A DNA stretch of 64,000 nucleotides from Ophiura sarsii. Its lineage: Eukaryota; Echinodermata; Ophiuroidea; Amphilepidida; Ophiuridae. The stretch lies in assembly GCA_035610835.1 (NCBI GenBank), contig CM069446.1, positions 52,542,934 through 52,606,933 of the forward strand. Direction: 5' to 3'. Position numbers and translations under genes: made by a program. Shown here piece by piece: positions 53,630 through 64,000 of the stretch (position 1 is the first letter of the stretch; every line of letters begins with the position of its first letter). The notes under the pieces are model-generated. The model was given only the letters and a program-made list of their open reading frames with translations. It had not been told where the DNA came from and did not search any database.

Positions 53630-54075
53630 AATAAGCAGGAGCATAGAGCAAATTTACCCCCCCCCCCACCCCCCCCCCCCCCCCCCACCATAATTGCCAC
53701 TGGTTATTCCTTTGTACTCATATTCAGGATGACATATTTCTGTGGTTTTACCCTTTAACCCTAACCACCCCAAGTTCCACAAATGTCCACAGTAAAGTCT
53801 GTCTGTGCGCACTGGCCCAAGTATGGTCGGCCTCCGTGGCGCACTGGTAGAGCGTCCATCTCGCAAACGAGAGGTAGTGAGTTCAAGCCCCGGTGGCGGC
53901 GGCACTCTTTTTGTCCGCGCTTTTGTCGTTGAAAAAAATTCCCTTGTAAAATGTGGGTAGGAGGTTAGGGTTAATAGCCCTAAACCAAATTACCCCGGGT
54001 CCTGAAAGAAAACCTGTGAACCAGGGGCAATCAAAGTAGCTCCTGGTTGATAATTTCTTATTTCAAGCCCTGCAC
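53624..54075 (+). repeat. Dispersed ACCAGGAGCTACTTT-family repeat with inserted element
   Basis: Starts AGCTTGAAATAAGCAGGAG, has two long C runs (53657-53688), ATTCAGGATGACATATTTC, then after the insertion CCGGGTCCTGAAAG and AAAGTAGCTCCTGG. Collinear with 35517-35745. Confidence 0.75.
53759..53970 (+). mobile_element. CCCTAACC-ended element at a TTAA site with tRNA-like core
   Basis: Ends CCCTAACC and GGTTAGGG, flanked by TTAA at 53755-53758 and 53971-53974. The copy of the host repeat at 35517-35745 lacks it. On the + strand 53829-53900 resembles a tRNA: acceptor-like GCCTCCG with TGGCGGC, A box TGGCGCACTGG, loop CTCGCAA (would read CGC, Ala), B box AGTTCAAGCCC. The anticodon and T stems do not pair well, so it is tRNA-derived. 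A T-run (53905-53909) could stop Pol III. Confidence 0.8.
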
Positions 54076-55208
54076 ATCATATTGTTTTATATCCTCGGGC
54101 TCTCTTTCTCATGGGTTCTTGTTCTTCACTCATCTCATTTTCCTACCTCTACAGTATGGGCAACACAGTAAAAGAGTAAAGGTTGGTATAAGAGTCTGTC
54201 TGCACCAGTATCTAGATGGATTATCATGTGTTTGTGCTTGCAATTGGTCATGTCTATTCAGTCAATGCATGTGTGTTTTCAATCAGTGTTCAAATGAAGA
54301 CAAATAGTCAGGTTGTCCATCGGATAACCATGCTTTATGAAATCGGTGTGCACCAAACAGCCTTTTTATGGCAAAAGGATGTATCTTATGTACTTTTCTA
54401 ATGATATACTTCCTTTTAACATGGATTGTGTTAACTTGGTTCAATAATCCTCACTTAGGAAAAGGTTGCAACTTGTAAAGACAATGAAAGTAATATACTG
54501 CCTTTTACCACTACATGATTTATGGAGAAAAAAGCTAACTTTGATCATGATAAAAGGAAGTATACTGTTAGAAAACGACATATAAGATACATTCGTTTGC
54601 CATAAAAGGGCTGCAAAGTGTTTGGGTATCTGCCAAAGTCAGTGCAGTGTACAATTATTTGGAGAAAAAGAATGGTCGCCTGTCGGATATATCCTGCACT
54701 GAAATTTAAGTTTTCTGACGTCAGTTTTGGCATGGATGGTATGGTGTTGGGTATCAGGACGCCCGGACTATGGCTTAATTTGAACACTGATTTCATTGTT
54801 AAACTATGTATGTGATTATAAATATCAGCAATTTGATTATAAGTTGAACTTTGTAATAATAGCATCATGGGCAAGGTCAAGGATGGTATTATATTTGAAG
54901 TTGCTTGAGTCATCGAAAATTTATGCTAAATAATTTGTTGGAATTAATCCATTCTTTCAAACTATTCCCTTTGTGACTAAATTTCCAAAAGATTAATGAT
55001 GACTCATGAAAATAAGTTTACAGGAATCGTTACGAAAGATTCTCTGATTCTCGTTCAGAATTCTAGCCTGAAACAGTCTATGTCTTATTGTGTTTTGAAT
55101 GTAAAATATGGTCAAAAATTCAAAGCTCTGTTCTTGTTTATATGACCCTGGAAATTTTATCTTCTATAATGTACACATCTAAAGTGAAGGGGCATCAGTA
55201 AGTATTCT
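54076..55208. other. No recognised gene
   Basis: AT-rich. A loose inverted relationship exists between about 54330-54440 (TTTTATGGCAAAAGGATGTA, TATACTTCCTTTTA) and 54540-54620 (AAAAGGAAGTATAC, GATACATTCGTTTGCCATAA), possibly an old fold-back element. ORFs here have no known domain. Confidence 0.5.
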
Positions 55209-55451
55209 ATAGTTTGATCAGTTCTAAATTGGTGAAGCCTTCTTATTACAGCGAATGAATACAGAAAGACGCAGGCGTGCATGAAGGCATGAAGCGCACT
55301 GGGCATAATGCATGACGCATGCATGCTACCAAAACTGTGTGTGTCTGGCCAAAATCGCTCGAGAACTCTTGGATTACTTTTGCGCGCGGGGAGATAAAAA
55401 ACCGAATATTTCTCGGCCAGTTTCTCGCCAATTTGGAACTGATTTAACTAT
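55209..55451. mobile_element. MITE family C, copy 1
   Basis: Ends ATAGTTTGATCAGTTCTAAA and GGAACTGATTTAACTAT. Shares GGTGAAGCCTTCTTA, GAATGAATACAGAA and CGCCAATTTGGAACTGATT with the copy at 62893. Fragments related to its right half (GATAAAAACCGAATATTTC) occur at 25503-25545. No ORF. Confidence 0.8.
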
Positions 55452-56153
55452 GATATGCCAATACTGTGGTGCATCTTTCTTTGTGCGAGTTGATTCACAC
55501 ATGTATAGATTCATGCTTCCAAAACTGCGTCCAATGGATTACACTCTGGTGTGACATGGTCATACATGTACAAATTCAATCCGAATGGAGAATGAAGTAT
55601 TATTGTACTCTATTTGAGTCTTTTCTATATGTGACCAATCACCTCAAAATGGACATGTTTGAAGCTAGATAAAAACTCGAGTTATATCAATATCTATTGA
55701 ATGAAAATGGCACATTCTGAGCTTTAAAATGATGCCTTGTTGAAGTCTTTCATACTTAACTTCAAAAATCAGATTTATAGAAGCATCATATTTTTCCTCC
55801 AATGTGGTATTTTCTTGATAGTTAACCAACTTTATTGACTTCAAGCAAAACAAGATTTGCTGACAATATGTCCTCTTAGATGTTACTGATCACATTCATT
55901 TGTATCTTGAACCTATCTGTGTAATATATTTAGTGAGTAAAGTACACAGTCAGTTGAGTTTGTTTGTTGTCTTGATATTGTTAAATATTTATCATCTTAG
56001 ATGTATGCATTTTTATCGATATTTTGTTAAAACAAAATTGTTACCTACATGTATGAATTACACAAAGTGCATTAGATAGAACATTGCTCTATGGAAGTGC
56101 ATCGTGTTGCAACTGCATTACTGGACAAATGCAATTATATTTTACTTTGATAA

Positions 56154-56438
56154 GGCTATAATATAAAAATCTTTTGTCTCAAAGCACACTCACGCGTTAG
56201 TTTATTGATGCGCGTTAAAAGAAGAAGAAAAAGAAAAACTTTTTTTTTAAATTAAAAAAAAGTCCCCAAGTTTCACCTATTTTTCAGATTTTTATTGATC
56301 ACATCATTTTGAATACAAAAGATCACTCTTACAAGGATTTCAATATTTTATGATTATAATTTTTTTTTTTTAACGCATTCCGCATAAGGTTTTGAAAAAA
56401 TGAAGAGCTTTGAGACAAAAGATTTTTTTAATATAGCC
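56154..56438 (+). mobile_element. MITE family A, copy 4
   Basis: Starts GGCTATAATATAAAAATC and ends TTTTAATATAGCC, flanked by TAA on both sides. Contains TTTTGTCTCAAAGC, TTAGTTTATTGATGCGCGTT and AAGAGCTTTGAGACAAAAGA. Confidence 0.9.
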
Positions 56439-56852
56439 TAAGCAATTGATTTTTCTCAAAATGTTGTGTTCTATGTTCAGAACTATATTGAACAAGGTTT
56501 TAGTATTATTAGAACCACAGTGTTTCTTTTCTCAAAATGTTGCATTCTATGTTCAGAAATAAATTGAACAAGGTTTAGTGTTGTTTGAAAGTATGAATAT
56601 TTCAAATAGCAGGTGACTGTTTAGATTATTGGTAGTAGAGTAGTAAATATGTGCAATTGTCTTGTGTTGTATAGCGAACCCTACCCCTGTCAAGTATAGA
56701 TGTCTTTTAGAAATGATAAGACTTGTGGAATGCTAGTTGAGGCGAAGCGAAGAAAAAAAGGGCGAGAAAGTCGTAGCAAAGGAGAAGGAAAGAATAGGTA
56801 TAGAACAGGATTAAGATTGGTCTTCAGATAATACCCTAACACCACTACATCA

Positions 56853-57151
56853 GGCTATATTTAAAAAAATCATTTGTCTCGAAGCTCCCGCGCGCGTTAG
56901 TTAATTGATGCATGTTAGAAGAACAAAAGAAATATGACTTTTTTTTCTTCTTTTAAAAAAAAAAAAAAAATCCCAACATTTCACAGATTTTTCAGATTTT
57001 CATTGATCACATCATTTTAAATACAAAAGTTCAGAGATTTCAATATTTTATATTTATTAAAAAAAATTAAAAAATTTAAAAAAAATCGCATTCCGTATTA
57101 GGCTATGAAAAACTGAAGAGCTTTGGGGCAAAAGATTTTTTTAATATAGCC
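56853..57151 (+). mobile_element. MITE family A, copy 5
   Basis: Starts GGCTATATTTAAAAAAATCA and ends TTAATATAGCC, flanked by TCA on both sides. Closest to copy 4, 400 bp away in the same orientation. Confidence 0.9.
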
Positions 57152-59000
57152 TCATACAAAATCATACGGCCAGTCGGCCAGCAGCACCTGTTTGTGCGTG
57201 CGCACATGGTCTATCACATGCTGCGTGCTGCGATACGTGCCGGGTATATAGTCACCAGACATTTAGCCTGGGCAGCCCAGATGCTCGTGGTGTGGTTGTC
57301 GAGTTGGTCGCCTGCCAGTCTGGCGACCCAGTTTCAATCTTCACCCTCCTCCCCCTGTTCTTTGGTCCATCACTAACTGTAAGACCTTGAGAATCAGGGT
57401 TACGATTTTGTCTTCAGCATTGTCTTGAAAGGGTCAAGTCTGTCAGACTAAAATGGATCAATAGTAGTAGGAAAGGTTGTTCCACGCTACATGTCACCAT
57501 AAAAACAGATTCTGAAACATTTTTAGAAAAAAGGTCACATTTTGATATTGCAAGAAGCAAAATATGCCATTGTGGAGCCACCATTTTCTCTTGACAGGAA
57601 AAATAAAATTTGTTTCAATGTTTTGTGACAAATTTGAATCAAAAATTGTAACTAATTTGTTTGTATGCGTGAATCATGCCAAATTGTCAAAACATTCAGC
57701 AAAAAACATGTTTTGATCCAGGTACACAGAGGGACTTCAGCACTTCACTGATAATAGACTGATATTGCCCTGTTAAAAATACACAGGTTTTTAAATCTCC
57801 CCAATTTCTGCAATTTTGTGTCTATTCGATTCTTTGTCATTTGCAATATCTTCCTGATTCCTGTGCCAAATATTCCTGATTGTAAGATTGTGGTTTTGGT
57901 AGGTCTAAGTCAGATCCACACATGTATGCATACTTTCTGAAGCTGTCCAAGGCATTGGGATTTAAACTGTAGGAAAACAGAAAACCAAATATGCATGCCT
58001 CACAAAATGGGACTTTGAATCAAGACACTGGGAAAATAATGGGTCTAAATCCTCAATATTCCTAAATAACATGGCGTTCAATACATGGCAAATGCTGTAT
58101 TAGTAATCATTTTAACCAAAATGAAAAAACCACAGTTTCTAAAGAAAATTACATAGTACTAGCGAATATTTTTGCGCACACATTTTTTCGCATTCATCAT
58201 TTTTTTACAAATTGTTGTTTACTTTTTAAAAGCCCCAATTTTGAGTTTCTTAAACACAGAATATTACTACAGATATTATATTTCTGTATGCTTTTTATTT
58301 TTGTGATACTTTATATGGTGCACGAAAAAAGTGTGAAAATTAATGTATTGCAAAAAAAAGTCCAGTCTATAAGCAATTGCGGGCAAGTTCATGCCTACTT
58401 TGGCAAGTATTATACACTGTAGAGAAAAATCCTGACTTCCTTTTTGTGTGATAGAATTTAAGTACAAAATGAATTTTAATAATCACATTTATTTATAAAT
58501 GCGGCTATTTTTAATCTAATATCCGCATTGGGATATGAACTTGCAGCTTATACTCTGCTTGCTGATGATCTTCTTTGATGAGGTCATACAAAATGGCCAA
58601 CATTTTTGTGTACAGATATTTTGGTGATTTCAAATATCGCTAATAGTTTCACAGGGTGTTAGTTGGTATTTGTTACATTGAATTACATTAGAAATTTCTT
58701 CATTTTAGAATATCCACAGGTTCGTATAAATTCCTTGAAATACACGAAAATAAAACCACCGTAAAAAAATGTCAGCTTTTACAGTGTAACCTGTTTAGCA
58801 GATTTGTTTTATTTAGCTACAAAATAATTGTTTGGCAACACAGGATATGTTATTATGTGTAAATTGAAACCTTTTCTGTGCCCTTAGCCAACCAGTTAAT
58901 TGTGAACTTGTGACGGTTAATTGTGTCATTTCATATCCTTTTCCTTATTAATTATAGTGTAAAAATACATATATTTCCTCATTCGTAATTTTATTTTTAG
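57152..59000. other. No recognised gene
   Basis: AT-rich apart from a GC-rich patch at 57170-57360. No splice-bounded coding segment or repeat I can name. Confidence 0.5.
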
Positions 59001-59149
59001 CCATTTTGATTTTAATTTCTCTGTACAAAGTTCCGGCGAGTAAGAGCAAAGTGACACTCCCAGATGCTGAGAGAAGCAATGTTAAATACAGATGCACCAT
59101 TATAGAGGGTGGTGATCTGCGTAATTGTTGGAGCATGTTTTTTCAATAA
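59001..59149 (+). CDS. VAMP: Candidate VAMP terminal exon B
   Basis: Preceded by an excellent acceptor (CGTAATTTTATTTTTAG). Joined to exon 4 in phase it continues the hydrophobic anchor as A-ILILISLYKVPASKSK and ends after 48 further codons at TAA (59147-59149). That stop overlaps a polyadenylation signal AATAAA (59145-59150). The hydrophobic continuation argues for real coding. An internal GTAAGA (59040-59045) could instead make it a 39 bp internal exon. It could be used as an alternative to 53472-53629, or be the only true end. Confidence 0.5.
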
Positions 59150-60514
59150 ATGTTAACCTTGTTGTAGGTAGTATCATCCAAATAGCGCAATCCATGTCCC
59201 ATTGAAAAGTGTGACGCAACAATTATGCAGATTGCAGACCACTGGTGATACAAGAATTGGGAGATATTGCTCTTTACTCTTCTCAAATGACAAGGTCGGG
59301 TACTTTCTAATCGTCATCAATCAATCATTCAATTAATGCTAGAGCTACATTAGCCAGAATTCCTGAGGGCCAGCATCAAGATGTGAACCTGAATAAGGCT
59401 GTGAATTACAGGTAGTTTCGTACCCGGGTACCCGACCCGTACAATTATCTAGGTCATTTGGGGGACAAATTTGTACTAAAAGCCTCAGCCTTAAACCTGA
59501 AGGCATTTACGTAGAGTGTCAAACACGGATCAATGTTGTCCGATGATCTGCACCCATACATGCGCCTATGGCATGAAAAATATCAAGTACATGTACAGTA
59601 TTTGTACTAATTGAGCTCATCGCCAAATCTGATTAGAATTCGAAAGCCATACAATATTGTGGAAAACGGCCAGGTGTTTATATGGATTGATTGATGATTT
59701 AATTTGTCTTCTGAATATTCAAATCCTCGTGGCAGGCAGGCGGCAATTATAAGTGAGCAAGGACTCATTTTGTCCGGACAATTTACCCCACATACATGTT
59801 TGTAAGATTTGGATGATCTTTTTCTAATTTTAAGCTTGAAATCAGGGGGCACTCAGATTCCTTTATGGCAGGGATTTGATATTGGTGAAATATAAATAAT
59901 TGGGTCAATGCACAGGCCAAGCACTATTACAGACTTTGACCGTGGTCACTGTGCGATCTGGGGATATTTGGCAAGCAATGCGTATAACGGCAGGCAAGCT
60001 TGCTTAGTGCAAGTGCCTTATTAGACGGTGTATACATAGCCATGGCTTTTCAGGTGTTTGTAATCCATTGATACTCGTCAAGATGTCAAACGATATATCT
60101 CCCAACTTGTTATTTATACAATGTATATCGTTTCATGTTATGTTGCATGCGCGTCTCTGATGAGTGCTTATGTATATCTGCATTTGTTTGCATGCCTTGA
60201 AATTCCGAGAAATTCTACAGGTTTAGATTGAGAGAGTTCAGCGTATATATATATACCATCTGTGATACTGCAAGAAGATTTGTAAAGGGATCTGCATGCA
60301 CCACCAAGAGGTCCACCCAAGGCAGCTTTTTCACATTGATATTCACACGAATGTCCAACCCACGATGGCTGCGTATGCGCCTCTTGCTTTTGTTAATATT
60401 TACTAAGAGGTCTACTCTGACTACCAAAGATAAAGACATGGCAACTGTTGCACACAGTCATTCTTGATCCAAGCTCTCAATCCAGCAAGCATGTATGGTA
60501 TTTAGCCCAGTTGA

Positions 60515-60682
60515 CAGGCCTCACATTAATCGAAGGCAATTGCCTTCGATGCCCCACCTAGTTGCCTAGATGCCCTCCATTTCTGGCTATTTTCACTCCA
60601 TTCAAAAGTACATAATTGCTTTGGTGCCCCTTTCAAATTGCCTTAAATTGCTTGCCCTTTTCATTTCTTAATTTGAGGTCTG
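60515..60682. mobile_element. Short hAT-like MITE with perfect 8 bp target duplication
   Basis: Ends CAGGCCTCACATTAA and TTAATTTGAGGTCTG; flanked by CCAGTTGA at 60507-60514 and 60683-60690. The interior contains a perfect 18 bp palindrome CGAAGGCAATTGCCTTCG (60531-60548) and degenerate TTGCCTT units. 168 bp, no ORF. The intact duplication implies a fairly recent insertion. Confidence 0.88.
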
Positions 60683-62892
60683 CCAGTTGAATTGGGCTGC
60701 TTTGGGCAGTTATCGTACGTAGCAGGGTGACGATGTTTATTTTGAAACCTTAATAAATATCCTCATTTCTTATCTCTGTGATATTGTACTCACCATATTT
60801 CCTAACCATATTTCCTACTTTTCCAATCCACCCTTTACAGTTTCAATAGTAACAAGTAACAACTAACTGAGGAGCAGATTGGGGAGCTTATTATAGTATG
60901 GGGAAATTATACTAACTGTGGAAACAACGCGCTTTTCTGCTGCAGTCAGCTAAAAAACCACAACCTGGGACATGAGTGTGTGTACGTATATCATGCCATA
61001 GCCACAACATACGGAAGTATAGGTGCTGATGCTGGAAGTTGGTCAACTTTTCAAAAGAAGGTGGTTCGAAATATTGTCGTCCATTTTTTTGTTTTGCAAA
61101 TGTCAAAGTTCAAAGATGTGCGAGTTAATTCACTGGAAAAGGGTCGGGTGTTCACGTTCATGATGCATTTTTTAATCAAAGCAAAGTTTAATCGTAATTT
61201 TTCAAAATGTGCTTTACGGAACCTTACACACTCGAGAACATTTGACAATTGTGAATTTGAAAGAACTCGTCCACTAGAAGTCTTATCTTATAGTCCGTAC
61301 TGGTACGCTTTAGTTTTGAAGTGACATTTGCAACATAAACATTAGAAAGGTGATTTTTTTTTTTGTACGAGGAAAGAGTAGTGAGGTACGTTTTCATCGA
61401 CGACTAACCACGCAACATGCATGTTTTTGTATCTTTGGTTTGTGTGCGTACGCCGCAGGTCCTGCTGTAAATCAACTCAACGGTTGCCATGGTAACTGAC
61501 GGAGGTCTCCATGGTACAGTAGTAGGTAGTGTTTAAAAAACAACAAAACGTAATCAATAAACGGTGCAACCATTTAATGCATGTATATTTATGACCATGG
61601 CTGCCCCGTTCTTGGACGATAACCAGTATCCCCCACGCTTTACATAATTATATAAATATATATAGAGAGAGAGAGTAAATAGGGAGATACACATTTTAAA
61701 ATAACAAAACTGTACTTTTTGTGTACAAGCCAATAGGGACCTAATTTGAGGCCAAAAAAGTGTAATGGTATGTTGTACTTGCTGACCTTGAAACAAAATT
61801 GAAAAAAAAAACCCAACAAAATGTACAAACAAAAACGTTGAATATAAATTTGATATATTTTAGTCAGTGACTTAATTTGCTTGACTGATAGCATTTTCAT
61901 TTTTGCATCTTTTTTTTAATCGTAATCTTTCACTCAAGTTTGAAAATGAGTGATAAACAAATCATAAGCTGTGTAAAAACACCAAACAATTATATTTCTA
62001 AACATCTCCATCAAAAGAAATCTTGGCAGGGGTGGCGAGTACAACATAACTTTATATCTTTTTCGGTCTTATTACAAGAATATATATATATTTGTTGTAA
62101 TACCTATTTTATATTTATTTTAGAAGTGTCCAGAAGTAACTGTGGCTATCCCTTTAAATAAAACCCAAAAAGAAGTATTCAATCTGCAAAAAACAAATCC
62201 TCTATAAATCCAGCCTGGTTCCGACTTGAAATGCTTCTAGATCAGTAATGATGAATAATGTAATACGAATCGTGATCTGGTTTTCTGCTAATCGTTCCAA
62301 TGTAAATATGACAATGAATTACAGCAGTAGAGCATCTGCAGTTGGAATCAGCTCTTTACCTTTTTTTTCATGGAAGGGGTGGGGTAGGGGGAGGGGAGGC
62401 GTTCAAAAAAAAAGGTTGGATATATTCGAAACATCTAGACTTGAGTTTGCAATAATAATCACTGAAATCAAAAGCAGTAATTATACGCACACTCATCAAA
62501 ACGATTTGCAATGAATGAAAGAGAAACGTTCTAATATGACAGGTATACATATTAGTTTTAAAGTAATTGAGTATTGCCATGATATTCTAGACTCACAACA
62601 ACAACAAAGCCATTCCAAAATCTGAGGAGTCTAACTTTTTTGAAAGCTTGCTTACCATTCCATGTGCAATTTATTCTTCGTTGGATGACTTAGCCACTAG
62701 ATTTCTGGACACAAATACAGTCCTGTAGACCTCGCTATATATAGAAATTGTCAGTTCTTGTAAGATAATCCCAAACTTGATGCAACCTATGTACCAGCGT
62801 GTGTGAGTAAAGTTGAAGGCCTCCATAGAAATCAGTGAGTGCCGCGGTGCAAATTCAGTGTGCATTTTGGCGTTGGTGCCCTCATTATTTCT

Positions 62893-63093
62893 ATAGTTTG
62901 TTCAGTTCCAAATTGGTGAAGCCTTCTTACAGTAGCGAATGAATACAGAAGGACGTGGACGCTAATGAATGCAACAAGCGCACTGTGCATCATATGCGTG
63001 ACGCGTGCGTGCAACCAAAACCGTGTGCGTGTGGCCATAATCGTGTGAGTACACTTGGATTGTTTCTCACCAATTTGGAACTGATTAAACTAT
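62893..63093. mobile_element. MITE family C, copy 2
   Basis: Ends ATAGTTTGTTCAGTTCC and GGAACTGATTAAACTAT. About 200 bp, collinear with 55209-55451 except for a gap of about 45 bp in the right half. No ORF. Confidence 0.8.
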
Positions 63094-64000
63094 AGCCCTG
63101 GTGATCTCACCACACACACGCACACGTCACACTGATATATGGGTTGTTTCTTGCCTGTAGTAGACAATGTGTGGTATAGATGTGGACGGGCATTTGCTAT
63201 AGTGTGTCCGGTGCAAAAAAGGATACAATGTAAGATTCATGCCACTATTGATGGGATTGTGGATCAGATTTACCAAAATGCCCTTGTGCGAATGTGTTAC
63301 TAGTATAACATTCTTGAGTTTGACTTCGCCCGTGGTGCTAGTTCATGTCGATTTTTGAGGTAATAAAGCTTGCCTATTTGGTTATAAACTGACAATGCAC
63401 AACGAGCTTATCAACTACACAAGAGGATAGATGCACCATCAGGAAATTGACATAGTAAAATTAAAAATATATCCCTGCTACTGCGTTTGAATGCCCAAGG
63501 TGACACTACATAATTCAGCTGGTGTTTTCTAAATATTTTTTCTGATTCCAATAGTAGCAATCCCAGGTGAAGGTTTGGCAACCCGTATTGACTCGGTGTA
63601 GTAAGAAATTGGACCCTGTTTTGATGGTGGATGATATTCATAATTCAAAAGAGCTGATGGTGAAAGGTTTAGTTCTTAAGTTCACCTGAGTATCTGTGGA
63701 TTGCCATACATTGCATTCTGGGAGTGAGACTATCTATATGGTAACCTTTTGTGTGAGATTTCGGCAGGGATACCTCATTAACCGTAGTTCTGTAAAAGTG
63801 GTAAGTGGTAAGTGGTAATTAATTTGTCACACTTTGCAGTTTTTCAACTGTTTTGCGTGTTTTGTAAATTCGCAAATTGTATAGCCTCAGTGCATAGACC
63901 TATATGCAAAAGAAATATATTCGCATTTTATTTTTGCGGTAGCTGGTTTCAGCGGGGAAATGTTGCGCGAAAATTTCCAATTTTTAAAGGTTATAGTCAT

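Larger units (their letters stand above)
59150..64000. other. Downstream region with no recognised gene
   Basis: AT-rich with short ORFs lacking known domains (largest 114 residues at 60980-61324). A third in-phase splice candidate (ATTTATTTTAG then EVSRSNCGYPFK and TAA at 62159-62161, overlapping AATAAA) exists at 62124, but would shorten the VAMP anchor to 17 residues. MITEs at 60515-60682 and 62893-63093 are listed separately. A TA/GA-rich run is at 61650-61680. Confidence 0.5.

Noticed and set aside
62124..62161. Third candidate VAMP terminal exon (EVSRSNCGYPFK)
   Set aside because: In phase and next to AATAAA, but it would put a Glu right after a 17-residue hydrophobic stretch, too short for the usual VAMP anchor; kept only as a remote option.

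Overview
This is eukaryotic DNA. It is AT-rich, has introns, and is packed with satellites, short inverted-repeat transposons (MITEs) and LINE fragments. The one gene I recognise with confidence is a neuronal-type synaptobrevin (VAMP, R-SNARE) on the + strand. Its protein is close to animal VAMP1/2, and the repeat style suggests a marine invertebrate, perhaps an echinoderm or hemichordate. The phylum is an inference I cannot prove from this window.

Layout. 1-5366: tandem copies of a ~1.47 kb unit, each opening with a ~400 bp palindrome, one copy split by a 1,156 bp near-perfect fold-back element. 5365-15840: a ~10.5 kb composite block with inverted flanks. It holds an array of 38 bp hairpin monomers that flips orientation once, a nested element made of CCAATATTGG palindromes, and a second ~40 bp satellite with a LINE fragment inside. 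15841-24300: tetranucleotide runs, a PIF/Harbinger-like element, a hammerhead-ribozyme-like motif, an intact tRNA-Asp(GTC) gene on the minus strand, degenerate repeats, a single copy of the fold-back element, two unrecognised ORFs and a long 9 bp minisatellite.

24300 to at least 53629: the VAMP gene. A short promoter (CRE TGACGTCA and a YY1-type CGCCATCTT) leads to exon 1, which ends in AT. The start codon is completed by the first G of exon 2 (34989-35097). Exons 3 (42444-42522) and 4 (47363-47494) carry the SNARE motif and most of the membrane anchor. The last exon is unsettled: two in-phase candidates, 53472-53629 and 59001-59149, would give different C-terminal tails. The introns (10.6, 7.3 and 4.8 kb, then at least 6 kb) hold several MITE families, a ~2.5 kb array of ~108 bp units rich in GGGTCA half-sites, and short TTAA-flanked elements that carry tRNA-like sequences.

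59150-64000 shows no recognisable gene, only MITEs (one hAT-like with a perfect 8 bp target duplication) and low-complexity AT-rich DNA.

The most unusual observations are the split VAMP start codon, the CCCTAACC-ended elements at TTAA sites carrying different tRNA-like cargoes, the 11 bp palindromic repeat that reads the same peptide in all six frames, and the nested insertions whose target duplications can be read directly.
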